From assembly GCA_003153015.1 (NCBI GenBank), contig PMBS01000270.1:12062-46254 (forward strand): 34,193 bases of DNA. The letters are read 5' to 3'. The translations under genes were made by a program, and so were the position numbers. This DNA comes from Myxococcales bacterium. Lineage in GTDB: Bacteria; Myxococcota_A; Polyangia; Fen-1088. The notes under the pieces were generated by a model. That model searched no databases. It worked only from the letters and a program-made list of their open reading frames with translations, and had not been told where the DNA came from. Below are positions 18,790 to 25,453 of the stretch, one piece after another (position 1 is the first letter of the stretch; each line of letters begins with the position of its first letter).

Positions 18790-19121
18790 TGTCGGCGTGG
18801 ACTGAGTGAGCGGCCCTGGCAGAGGCGCAGCAGCGTCGCTCGCATCACATCGGGTGAGACGCGTCGCTTTTGCTGGAGTGGGGCGGCGATGGCCTCCAGC
18901 GCGCTGGCCTCTGTGCTATGCACGGAGCCGTTGTGCTCGGAGCTTAGGCCGTTGTCGGCCAGCAGCCCATGCTCGAAGCCGGCATTGAAAAACAGGTTCT
19001 CGCGTGTCGACTGGTACAGCCCGCGTGCGTCCGCGTAGGCAATGAACGGCTTCGGGTCTCGTACGGACTGGCGCAGCTCCTCGGACAGCTTTGACAGCCG
19101 ACGCTTGAACCTGATGATCAC
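18790..19121 (-). pseudogene. Gene fragment upstream of serS, C-terminally cut
   Basis: The minus-strand frame here has the codon use of real coding DNA: mostly G or C in third position and few Arg/Pro-rich artefacts. It includes KLSEELRQSVRDPKPFIAYA, then ENLFFNAGFEHGLLADN. Near its end, IAAPLQQKRRVSPDVM and LLRLCQGRSLSP resemble the winged-helix end found in some ATP-binding proteins next to restriction systems (ILELC-GR-LT-type). No stop follows; the frame runs into serS through sequence that no longer looks coding, so the end of the gene is lost. The GTG at 19121 lacks a good ribosome site. The resemblance is from memory and weak; this may be a relic of an earlier island gene. Confidence 0.35.
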
Positions 19122-19590
19122 GGTCCTTGTCCAGGAACTTCGGACGAGATTGGCATTCTGCCTCCACGCGATTCACACGGGGGAGTGGCCCCACCGCGAG
19201 TTAAACGCGGACCTGCTCCCTGAATTTCGCCGCAAGATGGAGATCCCTAGGTCGATGAGCAGATACGGGGACCACGTTTGGGTGGCAACCGACGGCGGCA
19301 AGTTCAAGGCCCGTCTGCGCGAGGCGGTCAAGAAGGTCAATTTTGGACTCCATGCACGCCTCGTCCGCTATGTGGATTTCGCGTCGATCCATGGGCACGT
19401 TCCAGAAAACCTCCGGGGATTCGTGAAGAGCGACGAGTACAAGGAAGAGCGCGAGCATCGTATTCAGCTCGACGCGCCCGAATCCGTCGCCGACCCGTTC
19501 ATCTTGGAGGTCGGCGACCTCAGGGACATCTCGATGATCCTGCCCCTCAGCGAGGTCAAACTGGATTTCGCCATCGGCGGTCCACCCTGA
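19114..19590 (+). pseudogene. Probable 5'-truncated DUF2971-like gene
   Basis: The last 110 or so residues look like a real protein: MSRYGDHVWVATDGGKFKAR, then HARLVRYVDF, then VPENLRGFVKSDEYKEEREH leading to PFILEVGDLRDIS. The pattern 'K-x-Y-x-x-E-x-E-x-R' followed by a GDLRDIS ending is like the C-terminal half of DUF2971-type proteins found in defence islands (recalled, not searched). Those proteins are normally well over 200 residues and have an N-terminal half that is not visible here. The part before about 19230 overlaps another gene fragment on the opposite strand and has no recognisable content. It lies 35 bases before hsdM. Best read as a truncated gene at the island edge; a short functional version is possible. 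Confidence 0.4.
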
Positions 19591-19625
19591 CGCAAACTCG
19601 TGTTCGGGTCGGGGACCCTGGTACT

Positions 19626-21809
19626 ATGGCCGGCAAGATCAACATGCCTCTAGAGACAAGCAGCACCCCGACCAAGAAATCGAACGGCTCAGCGACTGGC
19701 GGCGGTCACGTGCGCCAGTTCGGCAGTTTTTCCGAGGCGTCGAATTTTCTCTGGTCGATCGCGGATCTGCTGCGTGGGGACTACAAGCAGTACGACTACG
19801 GCAAGGTCATCTTGCCGTTCACGGTGCTGCGGCGGCTGGACTGCGTGCTGGCGGACACCAAGGCCAAGGTGCTGGCGAAGCATGACCAGATCAAGGGCGG
19901 GCAGGTGAAGAACCTGGACCCGCTGCTCAACCGGGTCTCCGGCGTCAGCTTCCACAACGTGTCCAGGCTCGACTTTGCCAAGCTGAAGGACGACCCCGGC
20001 CACATCAAGGCTAACCTTACCGGCTACATCAAGGGCTTTTCCGAGAACGTCCGGGAAATCTTCATCGAGCGCTTCAAGATCACCGAACAGATCGACAAGC
20101 TGGACGAGGCCAACATCCTCTACATGGTGGTCAGCCGGTTCGCCGAGGTAGACCTGCACCCCGATGCCGTACCCAACTACATGATGGGCAGCATCTTCGA
20201 GGACCTCATCCGGCGTTTTGCCGAGCAATCGAACGAGACAGCCGGCGAACACTTCACCCCGCGTGAGGTCATCCGCCTGATGGTCAATCTGCTGTTCATG
20301 GAGGACAGCGATGTCCTGCGGAAGAAGGGCGTGGTCAAGACCCTGTTCGACCCGGCCTGCGGCACCGGCGGCATGTTGTCCGTGGCCGAGGAATACTTGC
20401 GCGAGCTGAACCCGGACGCGCACCTTGAGCTATTCGGCCAGGAGCTGAACGACGAGTCCTACGCCATCTGCAAGGCGGACATGTTGCTAAAGGCCGAGAA
20501 TCCCGGCAACGTCGCGCTGGGAAACAGTTTCAGCGAAGACGGTCACCGGGAGCAGAAGTTCGACTACATGCTGTCCAATCCGCCGTTTGGCGTCGAGTGG
20601 AAGAAGGTCGAGAAGGCCATCCGCGACGAGGCCGAGAACCTTGGCCACGCAGGCCGTTTCGGGGCCGGGCTCCCGCGCATCAACGACGGCTCGCTGCTCT
20701 TCATCCAGCACATGATCTCCAAGATGAGGCCAGCCAAAGAAGGTGGCAGCCGCATCGCCATCGTGTTCAACGGCTCGCCCTTGTTCACCGGCGATGCCGG
20801 CTCGGGGGAGAGCGAGATTCGGCGCTGGATCATCGAGAACGACTGGCTTGAGGCTATTGTCGGCTTGCCCGACCAGCTCTTCTTCAACACTGGCATCAGC
20901 ACGTACATCTGGATTGTGACCAATCGCAAGTCGCGGAAGCGCAAGGGCAAGGTCCAGCTCATCAACGCCGTCGAGAAATTCCAGAAGATGCGCAAGTCCC
21001 TGGGCAACAAGCGCAACGAGCTTGGTCCCGAGCACATCACCGAAATCACCGAAATCTACGGCGCATTCAAGGAAGGTCCCTGCTGCAAGATCTTCGACAA
21101 CGAAGAATTCGGCTACCGCAAGATCACAGTCGAGCGGCCCTTGCGGCAGAGCTTCCAGGTGACGTCTGAGCGTCTGGCGCTTCTGGAACAAGAAGCCGCG
21201 TTCCAAAACTTGGCCAAGTCCAAGAAGAAAGGTGCCGCTGGCGTAAAGGAAGTCGAGGAAGGCTGCGAGTTGCAGGCCGCGATCCTGAAAGCTCTCCATT
21301 CCCTCGCCCCGCGCAAGCAGGGAGAAACCAAGGAAGACGAGAAGGCCCTCCATTCCCTCGCCCCGCGCAAGCGGGGAGAGGGGAAGGGAGAGGGGAGGGT
21401 GTGGAAGAACCGCGCCCTGTTTCTGGAAGAGATCGAGGGCGCATTCAAGGTCGCCGGCCTCAAGCTCGCCACCCCCATCGAGAAGGCCATTCTGTCCGCA
21501 TGTGACGAGCAAGATGAAACCGCCGAGGTGGTCACCGACGAGCAGGGCCGCCCAGAGTCCGACCCCGACCTGCGCGACACCGAGAACGTGCCGCTCAAGG
21601 AAGACATCCACGTCTACTTCGACCGCGAGGTGAAGCCCCACGTTGCCGATGCGTGGATAGACGAGGACAAGACCAAGGTCGGCTACGAGATCCCGTTCAC
21701 GCGGCACTTCTACGAGTACAAGCCGCTGCGACCGTTGAAGGACATCGCGGCTGACATCAAGGCGCTGGAGGGGGAGATCCAGGGGATGCTGGGGGAGGTG
21801 GTCGGGTGA
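19626..21809 (+). CDS. hsdM: Type I restriction-modification DNA methyltransferase subunit
   Basis: HsdM methylates adenine in the site recognised by HsdS and forms the core of the M2S1 enzyme. The N-terminal HsdM_N domain is visible as FLWSIADLLRGDYKQYDYGK. The SAM-binding motif FDPACGTGG is at residues 241-249, and the catalytic N6-adenine motif NPPF is at 318-321. At 727 residues it is longer than many HsdM proteins, because of a low-complexity linker (residues about 556-592) encoded by repeat DNA and a C-terminal region ending IKALEGEIQGMLGEVVG. The ATG at 19626 is the first in-frame start after the upstream frames stop looking coding. Its stop overlaps the GTG start of hsdS. Confidence 0.95.
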   Translation: MAGKINMPLETSSTPTKKSNGSATGGGHVRQFGSFSEASNFLWSIADLLRGDYKQYDYGKVILPFTVLRRLDCVLADTKAKVLAKHDQIKGGQVKNLDPLLNRVSGVSFHNVSRLDFAKLKDDPGHIKANLTGYIKGFSENVREIFIERFKITEQIDKLDEANILYMVVSRFAEVDLHPDAVPNYMMGSIFEDLIRRFAEQSNETAGEHFTPREVIRLMVNLLFMEDSDVLRKKGVVKTLFDPACGTGGMLSVAEEYLRELNPDAHLELFGQELNDESYAICKADMLLKAENPGNVALGNSFSEDGHREQKFDYMLSNPPFGVEWKKVEKAIRDEAENLGHAGRFGAGLPRINDGSLLFIQHMISKMRPAKEGGSRIAIVFNGSPLFTGDAGSGESEIRRWIIENDWLEAIVGLPDQLFFNTGISTYIWIVTNRKSRKRKGKVQLINAVEKFQKMRKSLGNKRNELGPEHITEITEIYGAFKEGPCCKIFDNEEFGYRKITVERPLRQSFQVTSERLALLEQEAAFQNLAKSKKKGAAGVKEVEEGCELQAAILKALHSLAPRKQGETKEDEKALHSLAPRKRGEGKGEGRVWKNRALFLEEIEGAFKVAGLKLATPIEKAILSACDEQDETAEVVTDEQGRPESDPDLRDTENVPLKEDIHVYFDREVKPHVADAWIDEDKTKVGYEIPFTRHFYEYKPLRPLKDIAADIKALEGEIQGMLGEVVG
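21291..21399 (+). repeat. In-frame 54-bp palindromic duplication inside hsdM
   Basis: Two units, 21291-21344 and 21345-21399, share CCATTCCCTCGCCCCGCGCA and run with a 54-base period, so the reading frame is kept. Each unit codes for a peptide with ALHSLAPRK(Q/R)GE. The second unit has the palindrome CCCCGC-gcaa-GCGGGG and a GGGGAAGGGAGAGG tail, like a well-known class of intergenic palindromes (peptide RGEGxGEG). The peptide probably forms a flexible linker in HsdM. Confidence 0.8.
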
Positions 21810-23134
21810 AGGTCACCTTGCAGCCAGCGCCGAACTGGATACGAGTGCGATTGAAGGCGCTTGCCTCCATGCAGACTGGGCCGTTTGGCAGTCAGATTCA
21901 CAATGAAGACTACGTCTCGGGGGGCATGCCACTGATCAACCCATCGCATATCCGAGATGGTTTGTTGTCACCCGACCCAGATGTGGCAGTTGGTGGACGT
22001 GCGGTGGAGGAACTCAAGCGCCATCGACTTCTTCCCGGCGACCTTGTCTTTGCCCGGCGCGGGGAGATGGGCCGATGCGCACTGATGCGAACTTCTGATT
22101 CGCCATGTCTTTGCGGTACTGGCTCGATTCGAGTTCGACTCCATCCAGAAAAGGCGGTTTCATCGTTCGTGCGCTGGGCGCTCAGTACGCCACACGTCCG
22201 CGAGTGGCTCGAGTTGGAATCCGTCGGATCGACGATGGACAACCTGAATACCGCGATTCTGGGTCGTCTTCGGATTTCAATGTGCACGCTCGGGCAACAG
22301 CGCAGCGTCAGCAACTTCCTCGACCGGAAGACCGCCGCCATCGACGATCTCATCAAGAAGAAGGAACGGCTGGTAGAGCTGCTCCAGGAGAAGCGCCAGG
22401 CCCTCATCACCCAAGCCGTCACCAAGGGCCTCGACCCCGCCGTGCCCATGAAGGATTCAGGAGTCGAGTGGCTGGGCAACGTACCGGCACACTGGAAGCT
22501 GCTGCCGCTACGACGAGCCATCAGCTTCCTCACCGACTACGAGGCGAATGGCAGTTTCGCCGACACAAAGGACAACGTCAATCTCGACAAAGGGGTACCC
22601 TACGCATGGTACGTGCGAGCAACTGACCTGGAGAACGAGAGATGGGGCCTCGTGGATAGCAATCGCCACTGCGACCGCCACTCATACGAGTTTCTCCGCA
22701 AGACGAAGCTCTTTGGAGGAGAGCTATTGGTTGCAAAACGCGGTGAAATTGGCAAGGTCTACCTGATGCCACGGGTCGAGTGCCCGGCAACCCTGGCCCC
22801 GAATCTCTACCTAGTCAGATTGAACACACGCATACTTCCTGAATGGGCGTGCACATGGTTTCGCAGCGAAATTGGGGGCGCTCAACTGGTTCTCGCAAAC
22901 CGTTCCACCACCATTGGTGCTCTTTACAAAGATGACCTGCGAGATTGTCTCTGCTTGATGCCGCCTGCCCATGAACAGCAGGAGATCCTACGTTGTCTCG
23001 CAGAGCAACTTCGACCGATTGACGTTGCGTCCATCGGTCTTCTATCGAGTGTCGACCTCCTCCGCGAATACCGCCAAGCCGTTATCACCGCCGCTGTCAC
23101 CGGCCGGCTCGACATTCCGGCGGAGGCCGCATAG
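21806..23134 (+). CDS. hsdS: Type I restriction-modification specificity subunit
   Basis: HsdS recognises the bipartite DNA target and directs both methylation and restriction. The 442-residue protein has the usual two target recognition domains. The first spans about residues 8-165. It is followed by the conserved helix FLDRKTAAIDDLIKKKERLV, then LLQEKRQALITQAVTKGLDP. The second starts at MKDSGVEWLGNVPAHWKLLP and runs to about residue 395. The second spacer helix is LREYRQAVITAAVTGRLDIP. The GTG at 21806 overlaps the hsdM stop (GTGA), and the residues after it (KVTLQPAPNWIRVRLKALAS) fit the first domain start. Codon use is less GC-biased than in hsdM, as expected for a gene whose recognition domains are often exchanged. 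Confidence 0.94.
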   Translation: MKVTLQPAPNWIRVRLKALASMQTGPFGSQIHNEDYVSGGMPLINPSHIRDGLLSPDPDVAVGGRAVEELKRHRLLPGDLVFARRGEMGRCALMRTSDSPCLCGTGSIRVRLHPEKAVSSFVRWALSTPHVREWLELESVGSTMDNLNTAILGRLRISMCTLGQQRSVSNFLDRKTAAIDDLIKKKERLVELLQEKRQALITQAVTKGLDPAVPMKDSGVEWLGNVPAHWKLLPLRRAISFLTDYEANGSFADTKDNVNLDKGVPYAWYVRATDLENERWGLVDSNRHCDRHSYEFLRKTKLFGGELLVAKRGEIGKVYLMPRVECPATLAPNLYLVRLNTRILPEWACTWFRSEIGGAQLVLANRSTTIGALYKDDLRDCLCLMPPAHEQQEILRCLAEQLRPIDVASIGLLSSVDLLREYRQAVITAAVTGRLDIPAEAA

Positions 23135-23148
23135 AGGTAGTCCCTCCC

Positions 23149-25029
23149 ATGAAGCGCCCCATTGCCGAAATCCTCGACCAGCTCAATGTTCTCGACGAGC
23201 ATTCGCGTGTCGAGGCCAAGCGGGGGCTGGGCAAGGAGGCGCTGCATACGATCTCGGCCTTTGCCAACGAGCCAGGGCTCGACGGTGGCACGCTGGTGTT
23301 CGGCGTCGTCGCCAAGGACAGTCACGACGGCTACGACGTGGTCGGGGTGCCTGACCCGGACAAGCTGCAGTCGGACCTGGCCAGCCAATGCGCGAGTACG
23401 TTCAACCGTCCCTTACGACCGACCATCTGGTCCGAATCTATTGATGGCCGCGTGGTGGTTGCGGCGTTCATCGACGAGGCTCCGGCTGGTGAGAAGCCCA
23501 TCTACCTCAAGTCAACAGGCGTGCCCGCTGGTGCCTATCGCCGCATTGGGGCCAGCGACGTGCGCTGCTCTGACGACGACATCCGTCTCTTTCACACGCT
23601 TGCCCAGGAAGGCCGGTACGAGGACAGCTTTGCCCTCTACGGGGAGATGGGAGATCTGGACGACGATGTCATCGAGGACTACCGCAGGATTCTGCTGGAA
23701 CAGAACCCCGACACCGCCATCAGGACCTACGACCGCGACCGCTTCGTGCAGGCACTGGGTGGTGCGCGACCGGACGGCGCTGCCCTTCGCCCAACCGTGG
23801 CTGGCCTGGTGTTGTTCGCCAAGCGGGCTGCCCTTCGGCGTTTGTATCCAGGGCTGCGGGTGGACTACGTGCGGGTCAATGGCACCCGGTGGGTGACCGA
23901 CCCAGAGCGACGGTTCCAATCCATCGACGTGCTGGACCCGCTGCTGGTGACCTTCCGCCGCATCTACGCAGCTGTGATGGATGACCTGCCCAAACAGTTC
24001 TACTTGCCACCAGGGACGCCATCACGGCAGGAGATCCCAGCCCTGCCCGAGAAGGCCGTGCGCGAAGCCATCGTGAATGCCTTGGTCCACCGCAACTATC
24101 GCAGTGCCCGGCCAACCCTGGTCATCCGCTACAGCGACCGGGTCGAGGTGCAAAACGCCGGACATTCGCTGGTTGAAGACGAGAACTTTGGCAAACCGGG
24201 TTCATTGCCGCGCAACCCGAAGCTGGTCAGCGTGTTTCGAGATCTGGGCTTTGCCGAGGGCAAGGGCACTGGCATCGATGTCATGAGGCAGGCCATGAAG
24301 GCCGCGCAACTGACACCGCCGACCTTTGAGTCGCAGCGAAGCTCGGATCTGTTCGTGGCCACGTTCTTCCTGCACAACCTGCTGAGCGCGGACCATCTGA
24401 CCTGGCTGGCCCAGTGGAAGAACCTTGGCCTCACCGATGCGCAGGCCCAGGCCCTGGTCTACGCTCGCAGCGCGGGGCACATCACCAACGCCAACCTGCG
24501 TGACCTGGCCGGCCTGGAAACGCTGGAGGCCAGCGCCCAGCTACGACGCCTGCGCGACCATGGCTTGCTGGAGTTGCGGGGCGGCGGGGCAGCAGCACAA
24601 TGGGTGCTGGCTGGCGCGGTTGCGGCGAAAACGGTGGGCGAGACGGAAGCAACGGGTCAAGAAACACAGGGGTTCGAGGGCAAAACACAGGGGTTCGAGG
24701 GCAAAACACAGGGGTTCGAGGGTAAAACACAGGGGTTCGGGCCCGAAGCAGAAAGGCTGCCAGACGATCTGCTACTGGAAGTCAAAGAGCTTGGCAGGCG
24801 CCCAACGTCGAAAGATCTGCGACGTGTAATCCGAAAGCTCTGCGCATTCAGGCCGATGACCCCGACGGAGTTGGCCCGGACGCTCGGCAAGAGGGACGTC
24901 GCCAACTTCGTCCGCTCGCACGTCACGCCCATGCTCGATGCCGGCGAACTTGAGAGAATTTTTCCCGAAAGCCCAGCCCACCCGCGCCAGGCATACCGGA
25001 CCACCGGCGGGGGAAGGGAAAAAGCATGA
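23149..25029 (+). CDS. AlbA_2/Schlafen-type ATP-binding protein in the R-M operon
   Basis: A 626-residue protein of the AlbA_2 plus HATPase_c_4 type, often called a RecG-like or transcriptional regulator. The AlbA_2 domain is at about residues 15-150 (EHSRVEAKRGLG, GGTLVFGVV, AGAYRRIGASDVRCSDDDI). The ATPase-like part follows at about 295-390 (EKAVREAIVNALVHRNYRS, EGKGTGIDVMRQA). A winged-helix region is at about 430-500, and a second C-terminal one ends in HPRQAYRTT. Between these is a tandem seven-residue repeat (KTQGFEG). Genes of this type commonly lie inside Type I R-M operons; their job there is not settled, and DNA/RNA binding or control of restriction are candidates. It starts 14 bases after hsdS, and its stop overlaps the next ATG. 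Confidence 0.85.
   Translation: MKRPIAEILDQLNVLDEHSRVEAKRGLGKEALHTISAFANEPGLDGGTLVFGVVAKDSHDGYDVVGVPDPDKLQSDLASQCASTFNRPLRPTIWSESIDGRVVVAAFIDEAPAGEKPIYLKSTGVPAGAYRRIGASDVRCSDDDIRLFHTLAQEGRYEDSFALYGEMGDLDDDVIEDYRRILLEQNPDTAIRTYDRDRFVQALGGARPDGAALRPTVAGLVLFAKRAALRRLYPGLRVDYVRVNGTRWVTDPERRFQSIDVLDPLLVTFRRIYAAVMDDLPKQFYLPPGTPSRQEIPALPEKAVREAIVNALVHRNYRSARPTLVIRYSDRVEVQNAGHSLVEDENFGKPGSLPRNPKLVSVFRDLGFAEGKGTGIDVMRQAMKAAQLTPPTFESQRSSDLFVATFFLHNLLSADHLTWLAQWKNLGLTDAQAQALVYARSAGHITNANLRDLAGLETLEASAQLRRLRDHGLLELRGGGAAAQWVLAGAVAAKTVGETEATGQETQGFEGKTQGFEGKTQGFEGKTQGFGPEAERLPDDLLLEVKELGRRPTSKDLRRVIRKLCAFRPMTPTELARTLGKRDVANFVRSHVTPMLDAGELERIFPESPAHPRQAYRTTGGGREKA
24662..24741 (+). repeat. 21-bp minisatellite in the AlbA_2 gene
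   Basis: Three full units and a partial fourth repeat with a 21-base period; the common core is AAACACAGGGGTTCGAGGG. Copies start at 24662, 24683, 24704 and 24725 and are almost identical. The unit codes for KTQGFEG, so changes in copy number keep the frame and would only change linker length between two DNA-binding-type domains. The near-identity suggests recent expansion. Confidence 0.9.
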
Positions 25030-25037
25030 AGACCGAG
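24974..25037 (+). repeat. Duplicated gene-junction segment, copy A
   Basis: This 64-base segment and 25390-25453 (copy B) differ at only 3 positions. Each covers the codons for HPRQAYRTT, a GGGGGAAGGG-type ribosome site, and the sequence AAAGCATGAAGACCGAG. In copy A it ends the AlbA_2 gene and starts the spacer ORF; in copy B it ends the spacer ORF and starts hsdR. Confidence 0.9.
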
Positions 25038-25445
25038 GACGAAAATGCTGTGACAGAGCTAGTGTCGTCACGTGACATCGAAAGCCTCAGGTCAGAAGTA
25101 GGTGAGCATCGTTACCGGACCACTGGCTGGAGACAAATGATGGTCGCGGCGGTATTTGCTGAGCAAATCGAACGGCGCATGGCGTCTGCGAACAAAATTA
25201 AACAAATCCAGTCAGTTAGTTCATTTGCTGGGTATTTGCTGGATGGCCGTCGGCGGGGAGCAACGGGTCAGGAAACACAGGGGTTGCCCGGCAAAAGACA
25301 GGGGTGGTCGAACCGCAAAGACAGGGGTTCCCCAATCGCAAAGACAGGGGTTCCCCAATCGCAAAGGCAGGGGTTCCGCGACCAGCCCCCAGCCCACCCG
25401 CGCCAGGCGTACCGGACCACCGACGGGGGAAGGGGAAAAGCATGA
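25026..25445 (+). CDS. Chimeric spacer ORF before hsdR
   Basis: A 139-residue ORF of unknown function that looks assembled from its neighbours. Its first codons (MKTED) copy the start of hsdR (MKTEK). Its end (QPPAHPRQAYRTTDGGRGKA) copies the end of the AlbA_2 protein. The middle (TGWRQMMVAAVFAEQIERRM and following residues) is new and comes from AT-richer DNA. It then reads through the 23-bp repeat array. The start has the same strong AGGG-rich ribosome site as hsdR and overlaps the AlbA_2 stop (ATGA); the stop overlaps the hsdR ATG in the same way. It may work only as a translational link to hsdR. Whether a stable protein is made is unknown. Confidence 0.45.
   Translation: MKTEDENAVTELVSSRDIESLRSEVGEHRYRTTGWRQMMVAAVFAEQIERRMASANKIKQIQSVSSFAGYLLDGRRRGATGQETQGLPGKRQGWSNRKDRGSPIAKTGVPQSQRQGFRDQPPAHPRQAYRTTDGGRGKA
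25271..25382 (+). repeat. 23-bp tandem array upstream of hsdR
   Basis: About five units: a degenerate 20-base unit at 25271, then 23-base units at 25291, 25314, 25337 and 25360. The best units share GCAAAGACAGGGGTTCCCCA, and units 25314 and 25337 are identical. The core CAGGGGTT is also in the 21-bp minisatellite of the AlbA_2 gene, so the two arrays share an origin. As 23 is not a multiple of 3, each added or lost unit changes the reading frame. All three frames are free of stop codons across the array. Confidence 0.9.
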
Positions 25446-25453
25446 AGACCGAG
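25390..25453 (+). repeat. Duplicated gene-junction segment, copy B
   Basis: Second copy of the 64-base segment at 24974-25037 (61 of 64 identical). It carries the ribosome site and ATG of hsdR. Together with the shared GCAACGGGTCA(A/G)GAAACACA stretches at 24649 and 25260, it shows that the end of the AlbA_2 gene was duplicated in tandem, with the spacer sequence in between. Confidence 0.9.

Noticed and set aside
18648-18790. Search for a tRNA or attachment site beside serS
   Set aside because: No cloverleaf or duplicated tRNA end could be seen by eye, and no integrase gene is present in the window.
20487-21707. Minus-strand ORF of 406 codons in hsdM
   Set aside because: It is antisense to well-marked methylase motifs and reads the repeat insertion as low-complexity sequence.
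24662-25382. Repeat arrays considered as a CRISPR
   Set aside because: The 21- and 23-base units touch each other without unique spacers and lie inside reading frames; no cas genes are near.
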